Shown here in pieces: positions 54,807-64,000 of a stretch of 64,000 nt of DNA. The stretch is from Muscardinus avellanarius (Eukaryota > Chordata > Mammalia > Rodentia > Gliridae), in the NCBI GenBank assembly GCA_963383645.1, contig OY726563.1, positions 37,641,331 to 37,705,330 on the forward strand. Direction: 5' to 3'. A program made the position numbers and the translations under genes. Each line of letters opens with the position of its first letter. The first letter of the stretch is position 1. Below the pieces are notes generated by a model that did not search any database, was not told the DNA's origin, and saw only the letters and a list, made by a program, of their open reading frames with translations.

Positions 54807-55073
54807 ATCCTTAAGTATACAGCTGAGTTCAAAGGAAGTAAGGAAACTCTCAAGGCCGCAAACTGTGGATGATTCAGCAGAGTAGTGAGCAGGCAGAGAT
54901 ATGGGTGGCCATCCTACCCTAGGTTAGATTGTCTCTCAACCTCACTAACTAGGAGATTCCTGATGTCTATAGCCTTCAAGGTCAAGAGAAAGACCTGGGT
55001 CCAAGAAAGGCTGGGCTTCTCCATGGACTATACTCGCAATAAAATGGCAGATTATAAACCAATAGGAACTCTT

Positions 55074-55255
55074 GCCAGGCGTGGTGGCACACACTTGTAA
55101 TCCCAGTACTTGGGAGGCTGAGACAGGAGGATCATAGGTTTGTGGTCAGCCTCAACGACTTAGTGAGACCCTGTTTCCAAATAAAGAATAAAAAATAGGA
55201 CTAAGGGTGTAGCTCAGAGGTTGAATGTCCCTTGGCTTAATCCCCAGTACTGCAA
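55074..55255 (+). mobile_element. B1-dID SINE with (GAAA)n tail
   Basis: Composite SINE. The tail is a (GAAA)n microsatellite at 55256-55332. Confidence 0.93.
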
Positions 55256-55332
55256 AGAAGAAGAAAGAAAGAGAAAGAAAGAAAGAAAGAAAGAAAGAAA
55301 GGAAGAAAGAAAGAAGGGAAGAAAGAAAGAAA

Positions 55333-55602
55333 CTCTTATATACTGTTGATGGGACGTAAATTAGTACAACCACTTTGGAGATGAGTTTGAAGATTCCTCA
55401 AAAGACCAGGAATGGAACTGCCATATGATTCAGCTATACCACTCCTTGCTATTTTTCCAAAACTATTAAAATCAGAATACTATAGTAGTACATGAATATC
55501 TGTGTTTATAGCAGCACAATTCACTGTAGCCATATTATGAAAACCAACCTAGGTGTCCATCAAAAGCAACCAAACACCAAGTCCTGGTAGTTCCACTCCC
55601 TA
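55333..55602 (+). repeat. Old L1 ORF2 3' fragment
   Basis: 'tgttgatgggacgtaaatta', 'gtacaaccactttggagatg', 'aactgccatatgattcagct', 'ctaggtgtccatcaaaagca'. Confidence 0.8.
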
Positions 55603-55604
55603 AA

Positions 55605-56162
55605 TGCAGGTTGAATATCTCTTACCCAAAATGCTTGGGATCTGAAGTGTTTCCGATTTTGGATGTTTTTCAGATTTTGGAATATTTACATATACATAGT
55701 GAGATATCTTGTGGATTAGACCAAATCAAAATAAATTAATTTGTGTTTCACATATTCATTATGTACAGGGCCTAAAGACAATTTTATACAGAACTTGTAG
55801 TGTGCCTATGTTTCAACTAAAACCATTCACAGGAGTCAGGTATGGAATTTTCTATATGTCCTGTTGGTCCTCAAAAATTTTCAGATTTGGTGAAACTGTT
55901 ATGTGAGATTATCTTCGTTAATTTTGGATAAATTGCTATAATACTAGATGTCAACCACTAAGCCAAGCATGGGAAGGAGGGATAGGGAGGGAACGGGGTG
56001 GGGATCGGGTGAGGGCTGACTGGCGATGTGTGCATGTATGTCTACAAAAGTTTTTTTGTATCCCACTATGATCTATGAATACAGTGCACCAATAAAAAAT
56101 TTAAAAAAATTCAGATTTGGGAGGATTTCAGATTTTCAGAGTAAGGATGTTCAACCTGTATA
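55605..56162 (+). mobile_element. Tigger-like DNA transposon fossil, split by an L1 tail
   Basis: Starts 'caggttgaatatctcttacc', includes 'gggatctgaagtgtttccga' and 'acatagtgagatatcttgtg', and ends 'gtaaggatgttcaacctgta'. The ends are inverted repeats of each other ('caggttgaatat' / 'atgttcaacctg'). The exact Tigger/MER subfamily is uncertain. Confidence 0.82.
55891..56109 (+). mobile_element. 5'-truncated L1 (3'UTR only)
   Basis: 219 bp, flanked by 'ttcagatttgg' at 55880-55890 and 56110-56120. Very similar to 44260-44478 and starting at the same base. Confidence 0.95.
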
Positions 56163-56204
56163 TTTCAAAACCCCACCAATTTCTCTATCCTGTTTTCACT
56201 ACTT

Positions 56205-56350
56205 TGTTTGAATCCATTCTCATCTTTTCTATAGCTCATTGCAAAACCTCCTAACTGGCCTCAGCTTCCACCCAGCCTCGCATCCATACCCTGAGTGCCA
56301 TCTGTGTAATTTACCTCAATTGCAAACTGACCTAGTCCTGTAATCAAGTG
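56205..56350 (+). repeat. L2 fossil
   Basis: 'ttgcaaaacctcctaactgg' and 'cctcagcttccacccagcct' match the L2 sense strand. Confidence 0.6.
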
Positions 56351-57011
56351 CAATGTTTTCACTCCTTGGTGAGTGCAAAGCCAATAAACACGACAGGGAA
56401 ATAAGAGTGGAGAGAGCTTTATCACTGGTAGCAAGTAAGGAGAGCACTGAACACAATTCCAGAGCAGTGTTATCCCCAAACAAAGAAAGTAAAGATCTTT
56501 TCCTGGGGAAGCTTATACATATTCATATAGGAAAGGCTTGTCATCACATGTAGGGGTAACCACATTTTTGAACATGCTCAGTTTGAGAACATAGATCACA
56601 TATTCAAAATAATGAGGATGTGAAAGTCTCTGGATAGAGAATTTAGTATTATAATGAGAAAAGTTTACTCTGGGTCACCTAAAGACAATGAGTCAGAGTG
56701 ACTCCTCAATTTGGGCTGGTTCCTTATCATTTTCTCTGAAGGCCCTTTTCTAAAACAAACAAAAAGCTTAACTTTGAAGTTACATTGAGTCATTTAAAGG
56801 GGTAAAAGCTCCTCCACCCCTCCCATAAGTACAGGAGACTGACCTTAAAAGTACCTGCCCAGTGAATAACAGTTACCATGGCGTCTGTATACAACCCTTT
56901 CTTCCATGGTGCCTCACTTCCTACTAAGCTCCCTAGTATGGCATTAGTGGTTTAGAGCAGCAAGAGAGAAGCTTGGCATAGCAAGGAAGACTTTCTATTT
57001 TCTCTTGAAGA
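56351..57011. other. No gene or clear repeat
   Basis: Unassigned flank sequence. Confidence 0.5.
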
Positions 57012-57085
57012 TGTTTGGAATCCATCCTGGGGCCTCCAATAGGTTAGGTAAGTACTCTACCCCTGGGCTACATGTTCAGCCCTAA
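57012..57085 (-). mobile_element. ID element, diverged
   Basis: 'ttggaatccatcctggggcc', 'gtaagtactctacccctggg', 'ctacatgttcagccc'. Confidence 0.65.
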
Positions 57086-57179
57086 GGATGACCGTCTTGA
57101 GCTGACCTTTGGACATCTCTCAAGTGTCTTTCCATATCAACTGTACCCAGAATGTTATTCACCAGAAATCCCAGTGAGG

Positions 57180-57480
57180 ATTGCAGTGAGCGACACAAAC
57201 CAGTTTCTTGTCTCTAGGCCTTTGCAGTATCCACTGCTTTCCTGCCCCTAGCCTCCTGGCCAGCTACTATTTGTTGTCCTTGTCATTCCAGGGCTCTCTA
57301 TTCCAGGAGGATGCTTAGTCTGTTCCCAAAGTTCCCTGTGAATACTGCCAGCATTCATGTTTTGTTCATGTATATATTGTTCTTTCCAACTGAGCTAAAA
57401 ATTCCTGAAGGGAGGAGACCCCATGTTATTCATTGTTGCATCTTAGCATGTAGTAAAAGGTCAATAGGGATATGTTGTCT
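57180..57480 (+). repeat. L2 3' fossil
   Basis: 'ctgagctaaaaattcctgaa', 'gggaggagaccccatgttat', 'gcatgtagtaaaaggtcaat' follow the L2 3' end. Confidence 0.6.
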
Positions 57481-58320
57481 GAAGCACACTGTGAACTTTT
57501 AAAATCAAATAACAATATTGATTTTATAAAAGTGAGAAATACTCAATTTTTTAATCAAGAAAGACATCACAGTTCAAAGAAGCAAGCTACAAATCCCCCA
57601 GAGTTCTACCATGTGGAACCGGCCAGTGTCAACAGATCCAATCAAAGCTTACAAGAATATAACAACCCACACATTCTGAAATAATTTCATAAGAACGGAA
57701 TTAGACTAGACATGCTATAGCTAATAAAACATGAAATTTAATAATACTTTAACTCAAGAACAAAACTGAAGTAAGTTGGCAGGAATTTTCTGAACCATTC
57801 GTGAACATTTCTGCACCACAAGCAATATTAGTGAGCATTTAAAAGTGATTCAAACTTCCAGACAAATGATCTGCATTTGGCAGATCAGTTAGCAATTTCA
57901 ATTATTGTGCAACTTTGGGATTGGTTAGCGAGTCCCAAGAGGACAGGAAAGTTTTCACTCAGAAACAAAATGTATTGAGTTAAGCAATGGGGAGTTCAAA
58001 AACAATTATTATTAAGAGTCTCACTGTTTTTTTTTTAACTCTGCAAAATTGGTTTTCATTACTTTCACTCCGGTTCAATAAAAAGGCTTTTAAATTGGGT
58101 CTTTTTAGAATTTAATAAGCTCCTTTAAAGTGATGCAAGGATTTCTTAAATCCTGAAATAAACTTTCTTCTGCATTTAGATGTGCCCATCTGCAAAGGTT
58201 GATTATAATCAATGGAATTCAACAGATGCACCTAATTGAAGGATTACTGAGTAAGCACCTAACAGTATAGAAAGTCAGAGAGCCTCTATTTTCCTGAGAC
58301 TTAAGAGTCTAGTAGAAATG
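57481..58320. other. Repeat-free block, candidate conserved non-coding element
   Basis: About 840 bp with no recognisable mobile DNA in the middle of a repeat-dense flank. It is AT-rich and has many ATTA/TAAT cores and E-box-like motifs (for example 'caaatgatctgcatttggca', 'ttcaattattgtgcaacttt'). No open frame of note. Function is inferred only from composition and repeat exclusion. Confidence 0.35.
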
Positions 58321-58786
58321 TATTCATTCATCCCTTAAATATTTTTCACAAAAGATGACAATGCCTAGCACTATGCATTGCACAGTGGTTGTGAGGTTTA
58401 TGTCACACCAAGGATAAATGAAGAGTTGAGAAGTCACCTTGGACTGATACAGTCAGAGCACTCAAGCCTCTGTCATTATCCCTCACCCTCTGTCCCCATC
58501 AAGAGTTACATGATCTGTCCCCTCTCTTATTATCATGTACACATGTGTATTGTTGTTGTACTCTGTATTAACTGTCGTCCCTATGGGTATCTGGAAGGCT
58601 AGACTACTTCTTGGATAAATGAGCAGTGTCTGACATTAAATATTTGATGAATAAAAAAAGAATGAATTGATGAATGGTTTCAGTGGGGATTGGTGAATGG
58701 ATAAGTAGATGTCCAATAAGGACAAGTGGATTTCCAAAAGGTGGAAATAGCGGGAAGAAAATTTCCCAACAAAAGGGAAAATATAG
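58321..58786. other. No gene; MIR/L2-like scrap at 58321-58390
   Basis: 'cattcatcccttaaatattt' and 'caatgcctagcactatgcat' look like an old MIR/L2 end. The rest is unassigned. Confidence 0.5.
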
Positions 58787-58978
58787 CCAGTAATGGTGGT
58801 GCACACCTATAATCCCAGTACTTGAGAGGCCAAGACCGAAGGATAGCAAGTTCAAAGACAGCCTCAGCTGTCCTCATAGTGAGACCCTATTTCAAAACAA
58901 AAACAAAACAAAAGGCTGGAGATATAGCTCAGATGTAGAATGTCCCTGGGCTCAATACCTAGTACCACACAAAAAAAG
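58787..58978 (+). mobile_element. B1-dID SINE
   Basis: Full copy. Confidence 0.9.
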
Positions 58979-59494
58979 AAAGATATGAGCAAAAATCCTC
59001 AAAGTTATTCAAGAATTAACAGAACAGTTGGGCTGGTAGGGGATAACACTGAGAATGTGATTTGGCACCAGACTGAAGAAATGCTTATAAGCAAGGCTAA
59101 CAAGTGAGGATATTATTTATTAGCCAGTAGAAATCTAACGGATAGGTGGTAGAAGAAGATAAGCCAGGTGGACAGGTTGGGAGATAATCACAATAGATGA
59201 ATAACAAGGAATATTTGGAGTGAATGTGAAAGACCAAAAACAAACTTTTTGGTCTTTGAAAAGGGATTTTCAGACCTAGAAAACAGATTGTATTTGGAAA
59301 ATGAATGAGAAAAGCCCAAAGATAACTCATATTTCTTTGATGACAACACCAATAGTAACACAAAGATAGCAGAGACAGGCAAGTCATGAGGGACACACAT
59401 CTGAGATCAGTGTTACTGTGATTTCGTTCAGTTGCCTGGTCTCACAAACTCAGAGTAAGTGGTTTCTGTTTTGAGTGAATTGATTTTAAGATCT
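58979..59494. other. No gene or clear repeat
   Basis: Unassigned. Open frames on the minus strand (59097-59400) have no similarity I recognise. Confidence 0.5.
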
Positions 59495-59942
59495 TGTGTT
59501 AGCTGTCCATCTCTGTGACATAATACCCAAGAAAACCATCTTAGAGAGGAAAGATTGATTTTAGCTCACAGTTGCAGAAGTTTCTGTTTGTGGTTACTTA
59601 GTTCCATTGATTCCAGTGTGTGGTAAGCATGTGGCCAAGCAAAGCTGCTTACCTCATGGTTGCCTGGAAGCAGAAAGAGAGATTGAAGAATGGGCTAGGG
59701 ACAAGCTATACCTTCCAGGCCATACCCTCAGTGACCAACTCCATCAAGTAGGCCCCACCTCCCAATTTTCCAAGGACTCCCAGTAGTCCATTCAACCATC
59801 AATAGATAAATCCACTGATGAAATCAGAGTCTCATGAACTCACCACTTCCCCAAAATTTCATCCCTGGACATTGCTGCATTGGGGATCAAGCCTTTAAAA
59901 ACATAAGCCTTTAGGAGACATTCCAAATTCAGACCATAACAG
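59495..59942 (+). mobile_element. MaLR-type solo LTR
   Basis: From 'ttgtgttagctgtccatctc' to 'gacattccaaattcagacca'. 'gattttagctcacagttgca' and 'gtaggccccacctcccaatt' keep the LTR order. Confidence 0.72.
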
Positions 59943-60132
59943 ATCTCTTTGAGTAATTCATGAGGAACCAGACGATTCTCGATTCTTTCAGACTCAGTAC
60001 TCTACTGCAACTGTTTCCAGATTCTGAATCAAAGGGTCCAGTTTTATAGATGCTTTCTAGAAAGAGTGATAGAGCAGTAAAGAGTCTGGACTCCACATCC
60101 AGGCTGTCTGAATATCTATCCCAGCCCCCTCC

Positions 60133-60313
60133 CCTTTTGTCATACTAGGTGTTGAACCAGAGACGTTCTTCGTCTAAGCTATACCCCCCAGACCAATTTT
60201 ATTTTTTATTTTAAAACAGTCTTGTTAAGTTTCTGAGGCTCTCAAACCTGCAATCCTCCTGTCTCAACCACTCAAAAACTGGAATTGCAGATGGGCATCA
60301 CCATGCCCAGCTC
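60133..60313 (-). mobile_element. B1-dID SINE
   Basis: Reverse copy with a shortened B1 half. Confidence 0.86.
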
Positions 60314-60314
60314 A

Positions 60315-60445
60315 GCCCCTGATCTCTGAGCTATGTGATCTTGGACTGCTTACTGAATGTCTTTGTGCCTCAGATCCCCATCTTTAAAATGGGGATAATA
60401 ATAATTTGAGAATTTAGTGAAATAGTAAATGCTTGGTGATGGTTA
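60315..60445 (-). repeat. MIR fossil
   Basis: 'gagctatgtgatcttggact', 'tgtgcctcagatccccatct', 'ttaaaatggggataataata'. Confidence 0.78.
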
Positions 60446-60612
60446 ACGATCAACTGGGAAGGAATAGAAAGAAGAGAGGGCCATGTATAGCATAAAAGTG
60501 AATGAACACATGTAAGGGGTGAAAGGTAGAAGGAAAGTCGGGTGAAAATATAGAGAAGGTGCAGAAGAACTGGGAGGTAGCTAACAGTGCAGCGTCTTGG
60601 AAAGCAAGGGAA

Positions 60613-60832
60613 GCCGGGCGTGGTGGCGCATGCTTGTAACCCCAGCATTTGAGAGGCTGAGACAGGAGGACTGTGGTTCGCGGACATCCTCAGCTAATTA
60701 GTGAGGCCCTTTGCAACTCAGTGAGACCCTGTTTCAAAATAAAGAATAAAAATAATAGGGCTGAGGGTGTAGCTCAGAGGTCGAATGTCCCTGTGTTCCA
60801 TCCCCAGTACCACAAAAGAAAAAAAAAAAAAA
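60613..60832 (+). mobile_element. B1-dID SINE, young
   Basis: 'aagccgggcgtggtggcgca' with intact CpGs. 'gcaagggaag' flanks both sides as a short target duplication. Confidence 0.95.
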
Positions 60833-60875
60833 AGAAAAGAAAAGAAAGCAAGGGAAGACAGTCTCAAGAAACAGG

Positions 60876-60957
60876 ATGGCTCAGGGTGTAGCTCAGTAGA
60901 GCTTATGCTTAGAATGTATGTGACTCTCAGTTCATTCTTAGCACCACCAAAAGTACA
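60876..60957 (+). mobile_element. ID element
   Basis: 'ggctcagggtgtagctcagt', 'gcttagaatgtatgtgactc', 'ttcattcttagcaccac'. Confidence 0.8.
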
Positions 60958-61430
60958 AACAAAAACAGGAAGGCAAGAGCTGCAGACCCTGCAGGTTGCT
61001 AAAGAAGAAAAGACCAGTGTAGTTAGTAAGCAGGTGTCATTGCTGAGATCAGAATGCCGGCTGATGTTGCCTTCTTGTTATTTGGTTTGTTTTAAAGTTG
61101 TCCAACTGTTAGCCCTTTGCCACTTTCTCTATGATCACGCTCAGTCAGCTTCGAGAAAGATGAAATATATCATGTCTGCTTCACAGTGAGAGTGAGGATA
61201 GTGATTTCCAACTTTCAACTTCCAAAATATCAGGACTTGTAATTTTTATAGTAGTAATAATATCTAAAATATGAAAAATAATAACAAAAACTCTCCATGA
61301 TGATAAGGATGGTGAATAATCAAGAGTAATATGGTGAAAAAGTCAAAATTCATGTTATATCACAGAATATCACAATTAAGCCTTCCAAACATAATTATGT
61401 TTAACCTATGAATTAAATAGATCCCTAGTC
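60958..61430. other. No gene
   Basis: Unassigned; an open frame here starts in the SINE tail and is not gene-like. Confidence 0.5.
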
Positions 61431-61672
61431 GCTGGATACAGTGGTGCCAGATCTACTCTCCCAGATGCTCAGGAGGTTGAAGTAGAGGGAACACAAGTTT
61501 GAGGCCAGCACGAGCAACTTAGCAAGACCCTATCCAAAAACTTTTTAAAATGTGGGGAGAGGGTCCCACAGTTTTTTAAAAAAAAGATATGTTGGGGATA
61601 TAAGTCAGTGGCTCAGTGGCAGAGTTCTTATCTTGCATGTGTGAGGTCCTGGGTTCAATACCAATAATGTGT
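61431..61672 (+). mobile_element. B1-dID SINE, old
   Basis: B1 half 61431-61545 and ID half 61590-61672 ('gcatgtgtgaggtcctgggt'), both diverged, followed by a TG/TA tract. Confidence 0.75.
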
Positions 61673-62049
61673 GTATGTATGTATATACATCAGGCATATA
61701 TAATAATTCATATTGATTTATATACCTAATTATTCATTTAACATTGTGTGATAACAGTTCAGAACACATTAACCAATAATATGGCACTTTGGCACAATGA
61801 GTAAGCTGAAGGAATTTGAAGAACAGAAGATTGAGGAAGGAGCAAGCTTCTTCTGCAGCAGGTCTTAAGGCCCTCAGGTACAAAGTGCCCTCCCTAGACC
61901 AGAGGATAAAAGCATCTTTATCTCCCAAAAGGAATCTGAATGAATGGCCTTTCCAAGAGTCCCCAACCTTACTACTCTTAGTTCATACCCTTTTGTCATG
62001 TTTTTCCATCAGTTTCCACACTTCATCCAACCTAATATAAAAACTCTCA

Positions 62050-62240
62050 ACCCCGGTACAGTGGCACACACCTGAAATCCCAATACTTGGGGGGCAGAGA
62101 CAGGAGAATTGCAGGTTCAAGGCCAACCTCAACAATTTAGCAAGATCTTGTTTCAAAATAAAAGATGAAATAGGGCTGGGGGTACAGCTCAGAGGCAGAA
62201 TGCTCCTGGGTTCAACCCTCAGTACCAAAACAAAACACAT
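62050..62240 (+). mobile_element. B1-dID SINE
   Basis: Full copy. Confidence 0.9.
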
Positions 62241-62441
62241 GAACAAACACAACAAAACCCAGCTCTCTCAGATTTCACCATTTCTTCAGGTCCTCATTTC
62301 CCGTATCATGTAAACTGTATATTAAAGAAATGTATATGATTTTCTCCTGTTAATCTATATTTGTCAGTTTAATTTTCAGGCATAGGCAGGGACCCTAAGA
62401 GGGCTGAGGAAATATTTTTCTTCCCCTGTAGTAAACAACCA

Positions 62442-62652
62442 TTTTTTTTTTTGCAGGTCTGGGGATGAAACCCAGAAGCATTTGACCTCTGAGCTATATC
62501 CCCTGCCCAATTTTGTATTCTTTATTTTGAAACAGGGTGTCACTGAGTTGCAGAGGGCTTCACTAAGTAGCTGAGGCTGTCTGTGAACTGTGATCCTCTG
62601 GTTTCTGCCTCCCAAATGCTGGGATTACAAGCGTGCGCCACCACGCCTGGCT
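62442..62652 (-). mobile_element. B1-dID SINE, young
   Basis: Flanked by 'gtaaacaaccattt' and 'gtaaacaactattt' (one difference). Confidence 0.94.
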
Positions 62653-62894
62653 TGTAAACAACTATTTCTGAATAGCTACTTTTTATCACACACTGAGTTA
62701 TGATCTGTAATTGTAGAAGGTTAGACATAGTCCTGAGCCTCAAAGTTCAAGAGAGACTTTTTCACTAAATTAGTGACAATATTTAGATACTTGACATTTT
62801 TACCGATTAGGCTGGTTTATTTGAGGGAAATTTTCAACTGTGAATAACTGTTTTTATAGAACTACATATGTAACAATGAGGTATTCTGGGCCTT

Positions 62895-62955
62895 TTTCTT
62901 TGGTGCTGGGGATTGAATCCAGGACTTTGTACATGGTAGGCTCTACCAGAGACTT
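62895..62955 (-). mobile_element. ID element, partial
   Basis: 'ctttggtgctggggattgaa', 'tccaggactttgtacatggt', 'aggctctacca'. Confidence 0.75.
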
Positions 62956-63049
62956 TTTCAAAACAAAATACAGGCTCTGCCTTGACTATACATTTGCAGC
63001 ACATTAAGAGAAATATATGTTGAAAGAGTGTCTGAAAACATTAAGTAAG

Positions 63050-63515
63050 AATAATTTTAAAGTCTTAAAAACATCCCAATCTGGTAAGAATCCCCCAGAT
63101 AACCCCTGGGTTCCATGATTTGCTAAGATAATTCATTGGACCTACCATGCAGTTGTACTCATGACTATGATTTATTACAGTGAAAGAACACAAAACTAAA
63201 TCAGCAAAGGAAAAGACATGTGCAGTGAAGTCCAGGAGAGACCAGGCTCAGGCTTCCAAGAGTCTTGACCCAGTGGAATCACAAAGGATACACTGAAATC
63301 CCCCAGCAATGAGGTGTGACAAGTATGAGATGTCCTCTACCAGGGAAGCTCATTAGAGACTTTTACTAGGGGCTGGTCATATAGGCACCCCCTGCCTGAC
63401 ACACACCCAAATTTCAGACTCCCCAGCAGGAAAGCGGGTGTTCAGCATAATTCACACTGTTTGCATAAACAGTTTAGGCATAAGAAGCCACACCTATTCG
63501 CTCAAGAAATGCTGA
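63050..63515. mobile_element. ERVL-type LTR fossil (MER21-like)
   Basis: 'tgactatgatttattacagt', 'gtgaagtccaggagagacca', 'ctaccagggaagctcattag', 'actaggggctggtcatatag' and 'tgcataaacagtttaggcat' follow a common mammalian ERVL LTR. The name is from memory and uncertain. Confidence 0.55.
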
Positions 63516-63530
63516 GAGACTGGCAGGGGA

Positions 63531-63595
63531 GTTGATCAGCAGTTCAGCAGGTGCTTAGTACATGCAAGGCCCTGGATTCCATCCCCAGCACCAAA
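63531..63595 (+). mobile_element. ID element
   Basis: 'agcaggtgcttagtacatgc', 'aaggccctggattccatccc', 'cagcacc'; tail is a GGAAA-rich purine tract to about 63660. Confidence 0.85.
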
Positions 63596-63842
63596 AAGGA
63601 GAGGAAAAAAAGGAAAAAGGGAAAGGGTAAAGGGAAAGAAGTGAAGAAGGAAGGAAGGAAATAGAAGTGAGGATTCTCCCAGACACCAGCCAAGAGCCAA
63701 CCTTGTAGCCAGCCTTTCTAGCAAAAAGCAGTAAGACATTCTACATTAACTCTTCTCTGCAATGAGAGTAGTATTTTTCCCGTGGTTGTTTTTTCCGTTT
63801 CTGTCAGCATTTTCGTCATTGTGATCTAAATATCTGACACAC

Positions 63843-64000
63843 AGCTGGGCGTGGTGGCGCACACTTGTAATCCCAGGACTTGGGAGGCTGAGACAGGAGG
63901 ATCACGGTTCAAGGACAGCCTCAGCTACTATTTAGTGAGGACTTTTACAACTCAGTAAACTTTCCAAATAAAGAATAAAAATTTGCAGCTCAGAGGTAGA
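63843..64000 (+). mobile_element. B1-dID SINE, cut by window edge
   Basis: 'agctgggcgtggtggcgcac' start; ID half begins at the last bases. Confidence 0.9.

Noticed and set aside
57311..57684. Overlapping short frames in the 57.3-57.7 kb region
   Set aside because: No codon pattern or splice sites; the left part is L2 and the right part fits non-coding sequence better.
12866..63595. ID elements as functional tRNA genes
   Set aside because: They resemble tRNA in the 5' arm and B box but cannot fold a full cloverleaf and end in A-rich tails; they are SINEs.

Overview
This is one locus of a mammalian nuclear genome, most likely a squirrel-family rodent. More than 50 interspersed copies join a 7SL-derived B1 unit to a tRNA-derived ID unit (B1-dID SINEs), a composite typical of squirrel-related rodents. 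There are also young rodent-type L1s, ERV LTRs and older MIR, L2, MaLR and Tigger fossils. It contains no bacterial genes, functional tRNA genes or CRISPR arrays.

The only host gene I can prove is the 5' part of EFHC2 (EF-hand domain family member C2, a ciliary doublet-microtubule protein) on the minus strand. Exon 1 (38576-38617, 14 codons from the ATG) lies in a CpG-island promoter, and exon 2 (8909-9097, 63 codons) is about 29.5 kb away. Both have canonical splice sites, join in phase 0 and match the conserved EFHC2 N-terminus. EFHC2 is X-linked in placental mammals, so the window is probably from the X chromosome. Positions 1-8908 are intron 2, 9098-38575 are intron 1, and 38.9-64 kb are upstream flank. 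No second gene was found.

Layout. 1-8.9 kb: intron 2, with a MaLR provirus (5217-7534) and a MER2/Tigger fossil. 9-38.5 kb: intron 1, packed with SINEs, several nested, plus a 411-bp L1 deletion derivative (19458-19868), an ERVK-type solo LTR (23252-23880), MaLR LTRs and ancient L1/L2. 38.4-38.9 kb: promoter CpG island. 39-64 kb: SINE-rich flank holding a young L1 (41701-44478) with an intact 305-residue ORF1, an ERV1-like LTR near 45 kb, and a repeat-poor block (57.5-58.3 kb) that may be a conserved non-coding element.

The most unusual biology is in the L1 lineage. The 2.78-kb element is bounded by a perfect 12-bp target-site duplication and has a complete 5' end, 5'UTR, intact ORF1 and L1 3' end. 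ORF2 is missing, and between ORF1 and the tail lies an antisense fragment of a much older L1. The 411-bp element fuses L1 5'UTR directly to L1 3'UTR inside its own 14-bp duplication. It also keeps a 119-bp GT...AG segment that is absent, exactly at those borders, from the 2.78-kb copy, which looks like an intron in this L1's 5'UTR. Together they point to spliced or recombined non-autonomous L1 derivatives moved by L1 machinery. Repeat names come from memory of consensus sequences and boundaries were read by eye; no database was searched.
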